DNA of 64,000 nucleotides from Tagaea sp. CACIAM 22H2 (GCA_014444615.1 PVXE01000010.1:19345-83344), one strand, 5' to 3'; positions 40,879 to 51,610 are shown, counted from the stretch's first letter. Translations and numbers: made by a program. Notes: generated by a model from the letters alone, not told the origin.

Positions 40879-41619
40879 ATGGCCAAGGCCCCGTCCAAGA
40901 ACAAGGCCCAGACCAAATATAAGCGCGTGCTGCTGAAGATTTCGGGCGAAGTGCTGGCCGGGCCCGCAGGGCTCGGCCTGCACCCCGAAACCATCGACCG
41001 CATCGCGGCCGATGTGAAGGAAGTGCGCGATCTGGGCATCGAAGTCTGCCTGGTGATCGGCGGCGGGAACATCTTCCGGGGCCTGGCCGGGGCCAAGAAG
41101 GGCGTGGAACGCGCCCATGGCGACTACATGGGCATGCTGGCGACGGTCATCAACGCGCTCGCCTTGCAGAACGCGCTGGAAGGCATCGGCGTCACCACGC
41201 GCGTGCAGTCGGCCATTCCGATGGCGTCAATTTGCGAGCCCTATATCCGCCGCCGCGCGATCCGCCATATGGAAAAAGGCCGCGTCGTGATTTTCGGCGC
41301 GGGCACGGGTAATCCGTTCTTTACGACCGACACGGCCGCTGCGTTGCGCGCATCCGAAATGGGCTGCGACGCGCTGTTGAAGGGCACCAAGGTCGACGGC
41401 GTCTACACGGCCGATCCGAACAAGGACAAGAAGGCAAAGCGCTACGACCGCCTGGGCTACAAGGAAGTGCTCGAACGCGATCTTGGCGTCATGGATGCCG
41501 CGGCGATCGCGCTCGCCCGCGAAAACCGCATTTCCATCCTCGTCTTTTCGATCCAGAATCCCGGCGGATTCGCCGAGGTGATGAAAGGCAAAGGCCGCCA
41601 CACGCTGGTCGCCGACTGA
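40879..41619 (+). CDS. pyrH: Uridylate kinase
   Basis: This 246-residue enzyme phosphorylates UMP to UDP in pyrimidine nucleotide synthesis and is a hexameric amino-acid-kinase-fold protein. Signatures are [22 protein letters not shown] and [16 protein letters not shown]. The Lys/Gln-rich first dozen residues are an extension. CAGGAG is upstream. The rpsB-tsf-pyrH-frr order is classical. Confidence 0.96.
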   Translation: MAKAPSKNKAQTKYKRVLLKISGEVLAGPAGLGLHPETIDRIAADVKEVRDLGIEVCLVIGGGNIFRGLAGAKKGVERAHGDYMGMLATVINALALQNALEGIGVTTRVQSAIPMASICEPYIRRRAIRHMEKGRVVIFGAGTGNPFFTTDTAAALRASEMGCDALLKGTKVDGVYTADPNKDKKAKRYDRLGYKEVLERDLGVMDAAAIALARENRISILVFSIQNPGGFAEVMKGKGRHTLVAD

Positions 41620-41655
41620 CGGGTTGTTGACGCCCGCCGCAAGAAGGGAACGAAC

Positions 41656-42216
41656 ATGTCCGCCACCGCCGATATCGAAGAACTGCGCCGCCGTATGAAC
41701 GGCTCGATGGACGTGCTGAAGAAGGAATTCTCCGGGCTTCGCACGGGGCGCGCCAACGCCAACATGCTCGACCCCGTGACGGTCGAAGCTTACGGCAGCG
41801 CCATGCCGCTGTCGCAATGCGCCACGGTTTCGGCGCCCGAGCCGCGCATGCTGTCGGTTCAGGTCTGGGATAAGGGCTTGGTGAAGTCGGTCGAGAAGGC
41901 GATCCGCGAGGCCAATCTCGGCCTCAACCCGATGACCGAAGGCCAGCTTATCCGCATTCCGATGCCGCCGATGACCGAAGAGCGCCGCAAGGAGCTCTCC
42001 AAGGTCGCGAAGAACTACGCCGAGGCGGCGCGCGTTTCGGTGCGCAACGTCCGCCGCGACGGCATGGACGGGCTCAAGAACGCGCTCAAGGACGGCAAGC
42101 AGACCGAAGACGAGAACCGCAAGGCGCAGACCCAAGTCCAGACCCTGACCGACGAGTTCATCAAGAAGATCGATGAGCAACTCGCGGCCAAGGAAAAGGA
42201 CATCATGGCCGTCTGA
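41656..42216 (+). CDS. frr: Ribosome recycling factor
   Basis: This 186-residue factor, acting with EF-G, splits the post-termination ribosome. The tRNA-mimicking three-helix bundle is recognised by [16 protein letters not shown] and by [19 protein letters not shown] lies upstream of the ATG. It is followed 35 nt later by uppS, linking translation genes to envelope precursor genes. Confidence 0.97.
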   Translation: MSATADIEELRRRMNGSMDVLKKEFSGLRTGRANANMLDPVTVEAYGSAMPLSQCATVSAPEPRMLSVQVWDKGLVKSVEKAIREANLGLNPMTEGQLIRIPMPPMTEERRKELSKVAKNYAEAARVSVRNVRRDGMDGLKNALKDGKQTEDENRKAQTQVQTLTDEFIKKIDEQLAAKEKDIMAV

Positions 42217-42251
42217 TCGGCCGGCGCTTTCTCCAACCTCGAGGACGGCCG

Positions 42252-42971
42252 ATGACCGCCGAGCCCCGCGCCGTTCCCCAACACGTCGCGATCATCATGG
42301 ACGGCAACGGCCGCTGGGCGAAATCCCGCGGCCTGCCGCGCGTGGCGGGCCACAAGCGCGGCGCCGATGCCGTGCGCCGGGCGGTCAAGACGGCGGGCGA
42401 ATTGGGCGTGCGCTATCTCACGCTGTTCGGCTTCTCGTCGGAGAACTGGAAGCGCCCGCTCGACGAAATCACCGACCTGATGGCGCTGCTGCGCAATTAC
42501 CTGCGCTCGGAACTCGCCGAACTGCATGCGCAGGGCGTGCGCGTGCGCGTGATCGGCGATCGCGCGCGCTTGGCGCCCGACATCGTCACGCTGATCGAGC
42601 AAGCCGAGCGCACGACCGAAGCCAACACGAAGCTCGATTTCGTCATCGCGCTGTCCTACGGCGCCAGGGCCGAGATCGCGCGCGCGGCGCGCGCCCTCGC
42701 GCATGCCGCCAAGGCGGGCGAGATCGATCCCGAGATGATCGGCGAGGCCGATATCGCCAAGCATCTCTACACGTCCGACATTCCCGATCCCGATCTGTTG
42801 GTGCGCACGAGCGGCGAGAAGCGCATTTCGAATTTCCTGCTCTGGCAATCGGCCTATACCGAGTTCGTTTTCCTCGACGTGCTGTGGCCCGATTTCGACC
42901 GCGCCCATTTCGAGGCGGCGATCGCCGAATTCGGCAAACGCGACCGGCGCTACGGCGCCATCGTGGGATGA
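42252..42971 (+). CDS. uppS: Isoprenyl (undecaprenyl) diphosphate synthase
   Basis: This 239-residue cis-prenyltransferase makes the C55 lipid carrier for peptidoglycan and polysaccharide synthesis. Signatures are H-V-A-I-I-M-D-G-N-G-R-W-A, with the catalytic Asp, then G-H-K-R-G-A-D-A-V-R and the C-terminal R-T-S-G-E-K-R-I-S-N-F-L-L-W-Q. GAGGACGG is upstream. The stop overlaps cdsA as ATGA. Confidence 0.96.
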   Translation: MTAEPRAVPQHVAIIMDGNGRWAKSRGLPRVAGHKRGADAVRRAVKTAGELGVRYLTLFGFSSENWKRPLDEITDLMALLRNYLRSELAELHAQGVRVRVIGDRARLAPDIVTLIEQAERTTEANTKLDFVIALSYGARAEIARAARALAHAAKAGEIDPEMIGEADIAKHLYTSDIPDPDLLVRTSGEKRISNFLLWQSAYTEFVFLDVLWPDFDRAHFEAAIAEFGKRDRRYGAIVG

Positions 42972-43774
42972 GTCCGCTGCGCAAACGGATCCTGTCCGGG
43001 ATCGTGATGCTGATCCTGGCGCTGCTCGGTCTGTTTTCGGGGCGCGAAGCTTTCGAATTGATGCTGGCCTTGTGCGGCGCCGTTCTGGCTTGGGAATGGA
43101 CGCGGCTGGTGGGCGAGGGGCGCTTCGGCGTGACCGGCCTTGCCATCGCCTTCGTCGTGCTGGCGGCTGGCGCGCTCGCGACCGACGAGCGTATCGCCCT
43201 TGCGATACTCGTGTGCTTCGCCGGGGCGATCGGGGTGTTTTTGGTGGCCGAGGGCGGCAAGCGCGGCCATCCGCGCTGGCTGGCGGCGGGCCCGGTCTAT
43301 ATCGGCTTGCCGATCGTGGCGCTGATCTGGCTGCGCGGCTACGACCTCGCCGGGCTCGAAACCATTCTCTGGCTGATGGCGTGCGTTTGGGCGACCGACA
43401 CGGGCGCCTTCTTCGCCGGGCGCGGCATCGGCGGGCCCAAGCTCGCGCCCGCCTTGTCGCCCAATAAGACCTGGGCAGGGTTGATCGGCGGCATGACCTG
43501 CGCGGGGCTGGTGGCACCGTTTGCGAGCTGGCTGGCGCCGACCGGCCCGGCCGGCTGGCCGCTGGCCCTCGCCGGAATGGTGATCGCCGTGGTGGCGCAG
43601 GGCGGCGATCTGCTCGAATCTTTCGTGAAGCGCCATTTCGGGGTCAAGGACAGCGGTAAGCTGATCCCCGGCCATGGCGGATTGTTCGATCGCGTGGACG
43701 GGCTGCTGACGGCCGCTGCCGCCTTCGGCCTGTTCCAATGGGCGACCGGCGGGGCGGTGTTGGCATGGCGGTAA
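42968..43774 (+). CDS. cdsA: Phosphatidate cytidylyltransferase
   Basis: This 268-residue integral membrane enzyme makes CDP-diacylglycerol from phosphatidate and CTP. It has several helices and the family signature near the C-terminus ([27 protein letters not shown]), which is diagnostic. The ATG at 42968 overlaps the uppS stop. The end overlaps dxr by 10 nt. Confidence 0.94.
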   Translation: MSPLRKRILSGIVMLILALLGLFSGREAFELMLALCGAVLAWEWTRLVGEGRFGVTGLAIAFVVLAAGALATDERIALAILVCFAGAIGVFLVAEGGKRGHPRWLAAGPVYIGLPIVALIWLRGYDLAGLETILWLMACVWATDTGAFFAGRGIGGPKLAPALSPNKTWAGLIGGMTCAGLVAPFASWLAPTGPAGWPLALAGMVIAVVAQGGDLLESFVKRHFGVKDSGKLIPGHGGLFDRVDGLLTAAAAFGLFQWATGGAVLAWR

Positions 43775-44925
43775 AGCGCGTCACCGTTCTGGGATCGACC
43801 GGCTCGGTCGGCCGCAGCACCGTCGATCTGCTGGCGCGCGCGCCGGACCGTTTCGCGGTCGAGGCATTGACCGCCAATCGCGATGCGAAGGCCCTGGCGG
43901 CCCAAGCGGTGACGCTGAAGGCCAAGCGCGCGGTCGTCGCCGATTCGGCCGTCTATGGCGATCTAAAGGCCGCCTTGGCCGGGACGGGGATCGAGGCCGC
44001 CGCCGGGCCGGACGCGGTCGTCGAGGCCGCCCAGCTGCCGGCCGATTGGGTCATGTCGTCGATCGTCGGGTCTGCGGGCTTGGCCCCCACGCTCGCCGCT
44101 ATCCGCCAGGGCAAAACGATCGGCTTGGCGAACAAGGAGACGTTGATCTCCGCCGGGGCGCTGATGACCCAGGAAGTCGCCAAAGCGGGGGCGACGCTGA
44201 TCCCGGTCGATAGCGAGCATTCGGCGATCTTCCAGGTCTTCGAACCGGCCCGGGCGGACAAGGTTGTCCGGCTGATCTTGACCGCCTCGGGCGGGCCGTT
44301 CCGCACCCGCACGCGCGATCAAATGCGCGACGTGACGCCCGAACAGGCGGTGGCGCATCCCAATTGGTCGATGGGGGCGAAGATCTCCGTCGACTCTGCA
44401 ACTATGATGAACAAAGGCCTCGAAACCATTGAGGCGATGTTTCTTTTTCCCGTCGGTGCCGAGCGGATCGACGTCATCGTCCACCCCCAGTCGGTCGTTC
44501 ATTCGATGGTCGAGTATGTCGACGGTTCGATCCTCGCCCAGCTCGGTACGCCCGATATGCGTACACCGATTGCGGTTGCGCTGGCATGGCCCGATCGGAT
44601 GGCGGCGCCCGTGCCCCGACTGGATTTCAAGAAATCAGCGAACTTAACGTTTGAAGATCCTGATTTTGAAAGATTTCCTGCGCTTCGAGTGGCGCGGGAC
44701 GTCTTGCGGGAAGGCGGGGCCGCACCTACATTGTTGAATGCGGCGAACGAGGTGGCGGTGGCTGCCTTCCTGGCGCGGCGGATCGGGTTTCTCGATATCG
44801 TCGCTTGCGTGGAGGCGGTTCTCGCCCAAGATCGCCCGGCCGCCCCCGGCGATCTTGATGCGGTTGCCCAGATCGACGAGGCCGCCCGTCGCAAGGCGGA
44901 AGAATGGATCAAGAAGGCAGGATAG
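43765..44925 (+). CDS. dxr: 1-deoxy-D-xylulose-5-phosphate reductoisomerase
   Basis: This 386-residue enzyme converts DXP to MEP with NADPH, the first committed step of isoprenoid synthesis, which also feeds UppS. The NADPH motif G-S-T-G-S-V-G begins at residue 9. The metal and substrate segment [13 protein letters not shown] and S-G-G-P-F-R-T follow. The ATG at 43765 (M-A-V-K-R-V-T) is chosen over 43738 because it gives the family N-terminus. A short AT-rich rare-codon patch lies at 44641-44700 in the coding sequence. Confidence 0.95.
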   Translation: MAVKRVTVLGSTGSVGRSTVDLLARAPDRFAVEALTANRDAKALAAQAVTLKAKRAVVADSAVYGDLKAALAGTGIEAAAGPDAVVEAAQLPADWVMSSIVGSAGLAPTLAAIRQGKTIGLANKETLISAGALMTQEVAKAGATLIPVDSEHSAIFQVFEPARADKVVRLILTASGGPFRTRTRDQMRDVTPEQAVAHPNWSMGAKISVDSATMMNKGLETIEAMFLFPVGAERIDVIVHPQSVVHSMVEYVDGSILAQLGTPDMRTPIAVALAWPDRMAAPVPRLDFKKSANLTFEDPDFERFPALRVARDVLREGGAAPTLLNAANEVAVAAFLARRIGFLDIVACVEAVLAQDRPAAPGDLDAVAQIDEAARRKAEEWIKKAG

Positions 44926-44929
44926 TATT

Positions 44930-46051
44930 ATGAATTTGTTGGATTATGCACTGCCGTTCTTGCTCGTTCTTTCGGTCCTGATCTTTTTCCACGAATTGGG
45001 ACATTACTGGGTCGCCAAACGCTGCGGCGTGAAGGTCGAGGTGTTCTCGATCGGCTTCGGGCGCGAATTGTTGGGCTGGACCGACAAATCGGGCACGCGC
45101 TGGAAGGTCGCTTTGCTGCCGCTAGGCGGCTACGTGAAGATGTTCGGCGACGCCGACGCCGCCTCGACCCCGTCGGGCGAGGTTCGCGAGATGACCGCCG
45201 AGGAGCGCAAAGTCTCGTTCCATCACAAGACTCTTGCCCAGCGTGCTGCGGTTGTCGCGGCGGGGCCGGCGGCGAATTTCCTGCTGGCGATCGTCCTTTT
45301 CGCCGGCGTGTTCGCGTTCGTCGGCCAGCCTTTCACGCCGGCAAAGGTCGGCGGCGTGGTCGAAGATTCCGCCGCCGCGCGCGCCGGATTGCAGGAAGGC
45401 GACTTGATCGTCGCGATCAACGGGGCGGATATCGAGCGTTTCGAGGATATTCAACGGATCGTTCAGCTTAACCTCGACAAGCCTTTGAATATTCAGGTCG
45501 ATCGTGGCGGCGTGCCAGTCGTTTTGAACGCCGTGCCGACGGTGATCCAAGAAACCGACCGGCTGGGCAACAATGTGCGCATCGCGCGCCTGGGTATTCG
45601 CGGCCAAGGCGTGGCCTTCAAGCGTCACAACCCGGCCGAGGCGGTGTGGCGGGCGACCGGAGAGGTCTGGAACCAGACCACCGGCACGCTGAAAGCACTC
45701 GGCCAAATCGTGTCCGGCAGCCGCGGGACCGAGGAACTGGGCGGGCCGATCCGCATCGCCCAGATGTCGGGCGAGGTGGCGCAAGGCGGAATCGCCAGCC
45801 TGATCGTGTTCATGGCGGTTCTGTCGGTCAATCTGGGGCTGATCAACCTGTTCCCGATCCCGATGCTCGACGGGGGGCATTTGGTGCTTTACGCGGCCGA
45901 AGCGGTACGCGGCAAACCCTTGCCCGAACGGGCCGTCGATTACGGTTTCCGGATCGGCTTCGCTTTGGTTATAACCCTCATGATTTTCGCGACTTGGAAC
46001 GATCTCGTCCACACGGGCGCGGTGCGCTTTCTGGTCGGGCTGGTCTCCTGA
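44930..46051 (+). CDS. rseP: Site-2 metalloprotease RseP family
   Basis: This 373-residue inner-membrane zinc protease performs intramembrane cleavage of anti-sigma factors and signal peptide remnants. The zinc motif H21-E22-L-G-H25 lies in the first helix, the third ligand is in P-M-L-D-G-G-H-L near residue 310, and there is one PDZ domain (about 115-190). E. coli RseP has two PDZ domains and about 450 residues; the single-PDZ form matches Caulobacter MmpA. The ATG at 44930 is 4 nt after dxr, in a locally AT-rich stretch. Confidence 0.94.
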   Translation: MNLLDYALPFLLVLSVLIFFHELGHYWVAKRCGVKVEVFSIGFGRELLGWTDKSGTRWKVALLPLGGYVKMFGDADAASTPSGEVREMTAEERKVSFHHKTLAQRAAVVAAGPAANFLLAIVLFAGVFAFVGQPFTPAKVGGVVEDSAAARAGLQEGDLIVAINGADIERFEDIQRIVQLNLDKPLNIQVDRGGVPVVLNAVPTVIQETDRLGNNVRIARLGIRGQGVAFKRHNPAEAVWRATGEVWNQTTGTLKALGQIVSGSRGTEELGGPIRIAQMSGEVAQGGIASLIVFMAVLSVNLGLINLFPIPMLDGGHLVLYAAEAVRGKPLPERAVDYGFRIGFALVITLMIFATWNDLVHTGAVRFLVGLVS

Positions 46052-46189
46052 CCGGCCGCCCTCAACCCATCTCGTGATATTCGGTGGGGATTCGGGTAAG
46101 TAAGGATATGGCGGAGTCGTCAATTTGGCGGCTGCGACGGGCAGTTACGGTCTGGGAAGCTTCGGTTTAGGGCGGGTATACGGGTTCGC

Positions 46190-48541
46190 ATGTCTGACGC
46201 GACTGAATTCGGCAGGAAGGCGAGCGGCATCAAGGCGCTGCGCGCCGCATGCGCCGTATTGGCGTTGACCGTGGCGTGCGCCGCACCGGCCGCCGCGCAA
46301 TTCACCACGCGCCAAGGCATCGTGTCGGGCGCCGTCCAGGAAATCCGCATCGAAGGCACCCAGCGCATCGCGCCGGAAACCGTGCGCTCCTACGTCGCGA
46401 TCCAGCCCGGCGACACGCTCGACGGCGAAAATCTCGACAAGGCGCTGAAGGCGCTGTTCGGCACCGGTCTTTTCGCCGACGTGACGTTGCGCCAGGAAGG
46501 CAACGCGCTGGTCGTGCGGGTGGTCGAGAACCCCATCGTCAATCGCATCGCGTTCGAAGGCAACAGCCGCATCAAGGACGAAACGCTGACCCCCGAAATG
46601 GGCTTGAAGCCGCGCACCGTGTTCACGCGCGCCAAGATCCAAGCGGACGTAAAGCGCCTGCAGGACATCTACCGCCGCACCGGCCGTTTCGCCGCGACGG
46701 TGGAGCCCAAGATCATTGAGCTGCCGCAAAACCGCGTCGACGTGGTTTACGAGATCGAGGAAGGCGCGATCACCGGCATCCAGCGCATCAATTTCGTCGG
46801 CAACAAGGAATTCGCCGACGGTTCGCTGCGCGAGCAGATCCAGACGCGCGAGAGCCGCTGGTGGCGCTTCCTGTCGAACGACGACGTGTACGATCCGGAC
46901 CGTCTGTCCTACGACCGCGAATTGTTGCGCAAATACTATCTGTCCTACGGCTATGCCGATTTCCGCGTCGTCTCGGCGATTGCGGAATTGTCGCCGGACC
47001 GCGCGGGCTTCAACGTCACCTTCACGCTGGACGAGGGCGAGCGCTACCGCTTCGGCAAGATCGAGGTCATTTCGCAGATCCGCGATCTGAAGGCCGAGGA
47101 CCTGATGCGCCAGGTCACCGCCTCGGAAGGTTCCTGGTACAACGCCGACAAAGTTGAAGGCTCGGTCAATGCGCTGACCGACTTCGCGAACTCGAAGGGC
47201 TTCGGCTTTGCCGACGTGCGCCCGCGCGTGACGCGCGACCGCGACGGCCGCACGATCGCGATCGTGTTCGAAGTTCAGGAAGGCCCGCGCGTCTATGTCG
47301 AGCGGGTGAACATCGTCGGCAACGTCCGCACGATCGACAAGGTCATCCGCCGCGAAATGCAGCTGGTCGAGGGCGACGCCCTCAACAACGCCAAGATCCG
47401 CCGTTCGCGCGAACGCATCCGCGCGCTGGGATATTTCGAGCGCGTCGACATCACGAACGCGCCCGGCGACGCGCCCGACAAGTCGGTCGTGAACGTCGAA
47501 GTGCAGGAAAAGTCGACGGGCGAAGTTTCGTTCGGCGTGGGTTACTCCTCGGCCGACGGCCCGTTGCTCGACACCTCGATCCGCGAGCGCAACCTGCTCG
47601 GCCGCGGCCAGGATATCCGCTTGGGCGGCACGCTTTCCGGCCGCCGCCAGCAGATCGATTTCTCGTTCACACAGCCCTATTTCCTCGATCGGGAAATGGC
47701 GGCCGGTATCGATATCTTCCGCCTGCAGCGCGACTATCAGCGCGAAGCGGGCTACGACTACCGCACGACCGGCGCCATTCCGCGCCTGACCTATCCGATC
47801 GCCGAATACCTGTCGCAGGAAGTGCGCTACACGATCCGCAACGACGAAGTCACCAATGTCGACGCGGGCGCTTCCAACATCGTCAAGGATGCCGCGGGCA
47901 ACGTCGTGCTGTCGGGCTTCGGCCACACCACGACCTACGATCGCCGCGACGACCGCCAGGATCCGACCGACGGCTACTATCTGCGGCTGACCAACGATGT
48001 CGCGGGGGCTGGCGGCGACGCCAAGTTCCTGCGCTCGGGCGTATCGGCGGGCTTCTACTACCCGATCATTCCCGAATACGTGATCGCCCTGACCGGCGAG
48101 GTCGGCTACATCTTCGGCCTCTCCGACGATCGCGTGCGCCTGCAGCACCGCTACTTCCTGGGCGGCGACAATCTGCGCGGGTTCCGCACGCAAGGCGTGG
48201 GCCCGCGCGACCAGACGACCGGAAACGCGCTGGGCGGCAACAAATTCTATACCTCGACGGCCGAACTGCAGTTCCCGACCGGCCTGCCGAAGGAATTCGG
48301 TCTGCGCGGCGCGCTGTTCTCCGACGTCGGCAGCTTGTGGTCGATCGATCGCACGAAGCCCGGCAGCGCCAGCTACAATTCTGTCATTCAAGACAGCTCG
48401 GGCGTTCGTGCCAGCGTCGGCGCAGGCCTGATGTGGCGCTCGCCCTTCGGACCGATCCGCGTCAGTTTGGCCAGGGCGCTGATGAAAGAAGAATTCGACC
48501 GCACCGAACTGTTCCGTTTCCAGTTCGGCTCGCGGTTCTAG
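46190..48541 (+). CDS. bamA: Outer membrane protein assembly factor BamA
   Basis: This 783-residue Omp85 protein inserts beta-barrel proteins into the outer membrane. After the signal peptide (hydrophobic residues about 16-35, cleavage after A-A-A) come five POTRA repeats (about 40-410), then the 16-strand barrel with the lid motif G-V-G-Y-S-S-A-D-G and L-G-G-D-N-L-R-G-F. The C-terminal F-R-F-Q-F-G-S-R-F ends in Phe, as the insertion signal requires. The 138-nt gap before it shows no clear promoter. Confidence 0.96.
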   Translation: MSDATEFGRKASGIKALRAACAVLALTVACAAPAAAQFTTRQGIVSGAVQEIRIEGTQRIAPETVRSYVAIQPGDTLDGENLDKALKALFGTGLFADVTLRQEGNALVVRVVENPIVNRIAFEGNSRIKDETLTPEMGLKPRTVFTRAKIQADVKRLQDIYRRTGRFAATVEPKIIELPQNRVDVVYEIEEGAITGIQRINFVGNKEFADGSLREQIQTRESRWWRFLSNDDVYDPDRLSYDRELLRKYYLSYGYADFRVVSAIAELSPDRAGFNVTFTLDEGERYRFGKIEVISQIRDLKAEDLMRQVTASEGSWYNADKVEGSVNALTDFANSKGFGFADVRPRVTRDRDGRTIAIVFEVQEGPRVYVERVNIVGNVRTIDKVIRREMQLVEGDALNNAKIRRSRERIRALGYFERVDITNAPGDAPDKSVVNVEVQEKSTGEVSFGVGYSSADGPLLDTSIRERNLLGRGQDIRLGGTLSGRRQQIDFSFTQPYFLDREMAAGIDIFRLQRDYQREAGYDYRTTGAIPRLTYPIAEYLSQEVRYTIRNDEVTNVDAGASNIVKDAAGNVVLSGFGHTTTYDRRDDRQDPTDGYYLRLTNDVAGAGGDAKFLRSGVSAGFYYPIIPEYVIALTGEVGYIFGLSDDRVRLQHRYFLGGDNLRGFRTQGVGPRDQTTGNALGGNKFYTSTAELQFPTGLPKEFGLRGALFSDVGSLWSIDRTKPGSASYNSVIQDSSGVRASVGAGLMWRSPFGPIRVSLARALMKEEFDRTELFRFQFGSRF

Positions 48542-48559
48542 TCACCCAAGAGGATACCG

Positions 48560-49219
48560 ATGTCGACGATCGCTTTTCGTGCGCGCGCCGCGCAACTCGC
48601 CGCCATGGCCGGTCTGGCTTTGGCGCTGGCCGCAGCTCCCGCCGCGGCGCAGCAACAGCAACAGCAGCGTCAGGCGCCCGCCCAACCGCGCCAAGCGCCC
48701 GCCGGTCCGGCGGCCGGCGGTGCGGCCCCCGCGCTGTCGACCGAATTGCCGCCCAAGGGCACGCAGATCGTGTTCTTCGACGTCGACGCCGTGATGCGCG
48801 CGTCGACGGCGATGCAGAACCTGAATTCGCAGGCCGAGCGTCAGCGCACGGCGTTGCAGAACGACGCCCAGCGCCAGGAAGGCGAGCTGCGCAAAGCCGA
48901 GGAGGAGCTGACCGGCCAGCGCAACGTGCTGTCGCAGGACGCATTCAATCAGCGCCGCCGCCAGTTCGAGGATCGCGTCGCCAACGCCCAGCAGCAGATC
49001 CAGACGCGCCGGCGCAATCTCGAGCAGGCGTATTCGGACGCGGCCGGCAAGGTTCAGCAGGCGCTGACTGAATCGGTCATCGAAGTGATGAACGAGCAGG
49101 AATATCAAATCGTCCTGCCGAACACCTTCATCTTCGTCGCGCGCTCGGCGCTCGACGTATCGGGCGAAGTCGCGCGGCGTTTGAACCGCCGTATCCCGAC
49201 CGCCACGATGGGCAACTGA
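48560..49219 (+). CDS. ompH: Periplasmic chaperone OmpH/Skp family
   Basis: This 219-residue protein has a signal peptide (cleavage near A-A-A, residues 28-31), a low-complexity Gln/Pro/Ala-rich stretch to about residue 65, then the Skp core: [10 protein letters not shown] followed by a long charged coiled coil (about 85-170) and [14 protein letters not shown]. It holds unfolded outer-membrane proteins in the periplasm. The Gln-rich linker is an oddity of this homologue. The position between bamA and lpxD is canonical. Confidence 0.9.
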   Translation: MSTIAFRARAAQLAAMAGLALALAAAPAAAQQQQQQRQAPAQPRQAPAGPAAGGAAPALSTELPPKGTQIVFFDVDAVMRASTAMQNLNSQAERQRTALQNDAQRQEGELRKAEEELTGQRNVLSQDAFNQRRRQFEDRVANAQQQIQTRRRNLEQAYSDAAGKVQQALTESVIEVMNEQEYQIVLPNTFIFVARSALDVSGEVARRLNRRIPTATMGN

Positions 49220-49259
49220 CGCGCGCCGCCCCCAGGGCACGCCCGCGTCCGCGACGATC

Positions 49260-50309
49260 ATGGCCGATAGGCGCTTCCATCCTTGGGCGGGGCGCCTGTC
49301 TCTCGGGCGCTTGATCGAGATTTCCGGCGCCGCGGCGCCGGACGGCGCCGATCTTGCGCGCGAATTCGACGGCGTGGCGTCGCTCTCCGACGCCGGGCCC
49401 GCGCATGTCTCGTTCCTCGACAACAAGCGCTATCTCGCCGAGCTCGCCGCGACCAACGCCGGCGCGGTGCTGCTGCATCCCGCACTTGCTTCGCGCGCGC
49501 CTTCGCGCACGCTGGCGCTGACCACGCGCGCGGCATACGCCGCCTATGCGCGTATCGCCGCCGCGTTCCATCCCAGACCGGCCGCCGCCCCCGGCATCCA
49601 TCCGACCGCTTTCGTCGATCCGACTGCGAAGCTAGGCGACGGCACCAGCGTCGGGCCCAACGCCGTGATTCTGGCGGGCGCCAAGATCGGGGCGGGTTGC
49701 GCGATCGGCCCCAATGCAACGATCGGCGAAGCGGTGGAATTGGGCGACGGCTCGACGGTCGGCGCCAACGCGTCGATCAGCCATGCGGTGATCGGCCGTC
49801 AGGTCGCGATCTATCCGGGCTGCCGCATTGGGCAGGACGGGTTCGGCTTCGCGATCGAGCCGACGGGTTTCGTGAAGGTGCCGCAGCTCGGCATCGTGCG
49901 CATCGGCGACAAATGCGAGATCGGCGCCAATACCTGCATCGATCGCGGCAGCGCCTCCGACACCGTGATCGGACCGGGCACCTGGATAGACAACCTGGTC
50001 CAGATCGGGCACAACGTGAAAATCGGCAAGGCCAGCGTGATCGTGTCGCAAGTCGGCATCTCCGGCTCGACCGAGCTGGGCGATCAGGTGATGGTCGGCG
50101 GGCAAGGGGGCATCGCGGGCCATCTCAAGATTGGCGACGGGGCGCGCGTCGCCGCGCAAGCGGGCGTGGCGCGCAACATTCCGGCCGGCGGCGCCGTCGG
50201 CGGATCGCCGGCGGTTCCGATCGGCGAGTGGCGCCGCCAAGCTGCCAAATTGCGCCAGCTCGTCAAACGCGAGACCGGCGACGCAAGCGAAGACGGAAGA
50301 GAAGAATGA
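49260..50309 (+). CDS. lpxD: UDP-3-O-acyl-glucosamine N-acyltransferase
   Basis: This 349-residue left-handed beta-helix enzyme adds the second acyl chain in lipid A synthesis. It has an N-terminal uridine-binding domain ([11 protein letters not shown]), then hexapeptide repeats from about residue 110 to 310 ([17 protein letters not shown]). The family segment [10 protein letters not shown] contains the catalytic His. The C-terminal helix ends in a Glu-rich tail. The stop overlaps fabZ (ATGA). Confidence 0.95.
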   Translation: MADRRFHPWAGRLSLGRLIEISGAAAPDGADLAREFDGVASLSDAGPAHVSFLDNKRYLAELAATNAGAVLLHPALASRAPSRTLALTTRAAYAAYARIAAAFHPRPAAAPGIHPTAFVDPTAKLGDGTSVGPNAVILAGAKIGAGCAIGPNATIGEAVELGDGSTVGANASISHAVIGRQVAIYPGCRIGQDGFGFAIEPTGFVKVPQLGIVRIGDKCEIGANTCIDRGSASDTVIGPGTWIDNLVQIGHNVKIGKASVIVSQVGISGSTELGDQVMVGGQGGIAGHLKIGDGARVAAQAGVARNIPAGGAVGGSPAVPIGEWRRQAAKLRQLVKRETGDASEDGREE

Positions 50310-50782
50310 ACGAACAGACCCCGCCGCAAGCCGCGACCGCCGGCGAGACGATCGAAATCGACCGTATCGTCGATATGATCCCGCATCGCTATCCGTTCCT
50401 GATGATCGACAAGGTTGTCGAGGTGAAGTCGGACGAAAGCGCGGTCGGCGTCAAGAACGTCACGATCAACGAGTATTTCTTCCAAGGCCATTTCCCCGGC
50501 CATCCGGTGATGCCGGGCGTGCTGATCGTCGAAGCGATGGCGCAGACGGCCGGCGTGCTGGTCGTGCATACGCTGGGGCCGAGCGCCGAAGGCAAGCTCG
50601 TCTATTTCATGGGGATCGACGAAGCGCGCTTCCGCAAGCCCGTGGGCCCCGGCGACCAGCTGCGTATCCTCGTCACCAAGGATCGCTCGCGCGGCATGGT
50701 GTGGCGCTTCCAAGGCGTCGCCACCGTCGACGGCCAGCGCGTCGCGGAAGCGACGTTCTCGGCGATGATCCGGGACCGGTGA
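50306..50782 (+). CDS. fabZ: 3-hydroxyacyl-ACP dehydratase FabZ
   Basis: This 158-residue hot-dog-fold enzyme dehydrates 3-hydroxyacyl-ACP in fatty acid synthesis, so it competes with LpxA and LpxD for the same hydroxyacyl-ACP. The catalytic residues are H62 in G-H-F-P-G-H-P and E76 in [17 protein letters not shown] is the family opening. It overlaps lpxD by 4 nt and shares one base with lpxA. Confidence 0.96.
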   Translation: MNEQTPPQAATAGETIEIDRIVDMIPHRYPFLMIDKVVEVKSDESAVGVKNVTINEYFFQGHFPGHPVMPGVLIVEAMAQTAGVLVVHTLGPSAEGKLVYFMGIDEARFRKPVGPGDQLRILVTKDRSRGMVWRFQGVATVDGQRVAEATFSAMIRDR

Positions 50783-51603
50783 TGGACGACGCGCCCCAGA
50801 CAGCGGTTTCGATCCATCCGACGGCGATCGTCGAGCCGGGCGCCCAACTCGGGCCCGGCGTCAAAATCGGTCCCTACAGCATCGTCGGCCCCAACGTGAA
50901 GCTGGGCGCGGACGTCGAACTCATCAGCCATGCCGTCGTGGCCGGCCATACCGAGATCGGCGCGCGCGTCGTCATCCATCCGTTCGCGGCGGTGGGCCAG
51001 CCGCCGCAGGACCGCAAATACAAGGGCGAGCCCACGCGCCTCGTCGTCGGCGCCGACACGATCATCCGCGAACACGTGACGATGCATCCCGGCACGGCGG
51101 GCGGCACGTCGCTGACGACGGTGGGCGCGAATTGCCTGATCATGGTCGGCGCCCATGTCGCGCATGATTGCCGCGTCAACGACGGCGTCGTGCTGGTCAA
51201 CAACGCCACGCTCGGCGGCCATGTCGAAGTCGGCGAGTACGCGATCGTCGGCGGTAACTCGGCCGTGCACCAATTCGTGCGTATCGGCAAATACGCGATG
51301 ATCGGCGGCATGACCGGCGTCGAGGGCGACGTCATCCCCTACGGCATGGTCACCGGCGATCGCGCGCGCCTCCAAGGCCTCAACATCGTCGGCTTGAAGC
51401 GCCGCGGTTTCAGCCGCGATCAGATCCACGATCTGCGCACCGCCTATCGCCTGTTGTTCGCGCAGGAAGGCACGTTGGCCGAGCGTTTGGACGACGCGAC
51501 CAAGCTGCACGCGCATGTGGCGCCGGTGATGGATATCGTCGAGTTCATCCGCACCGCCAACAACCGTTCGCTGTGCCTGCCCAAGGCCGACGGGGCGGCG
51601 TGA
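50782..51603 (+). CDS. lpxA: UDP-N-acetylglucosamine O-acyltransferase (or UDP-GlcNAc3N N-acyltransferase)
   Basis: This 273-residue beta-helix acyltransferase catalyses the first lipid A step. Hexapeptide repeats run from about residue 10 to 190. The catalytic His is H128 in A-H-V-A-H-D-C, and M-H-P-G-T-A-G-G-T-S is in the usual place. If the organism makes the diamino sugar GlcN3N (see the oxidoreductase at 53546), this LpxA would acylate nitrogen instead of oxygen; sequence alone does not decide. The start shares a base with the fabZ stop. Confidence 0.95.
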   Translation: MDDAPQTAVSIHPTAIVEPGAQLGPGVKIGPYSIVGPNVKLGADVELISHAVVAGHTEIGARVVIHPFAAVGQPPQDRKYKGEPTRLVVGADTIIREHVTMHPGTAGGTSLTTVGANCLIMVGAHVAHDCRVNDGVVLVNNATLGGHVEVGEYAIVGGNSAVHQFVRIGKYAMIGGMTGVEGDVIPYGMVTGDRARLQGLNIVGLKRRGFSRDQIHDLRTAYRLLFAQEGTLAERLDDATKLHAHVAPVMDIVEFIRTANNRSLCLPKADGAA

Positions 51604-51610
51604 GCCGCCG

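Noticed and set aside
44640..44665. Sigma-E-like promoter (GAACTT ... CCTGA) within dxr
   Set aside because: The spacing between elements is 13 nt, two or three short of the usual; reported only as an AT-rich patch.
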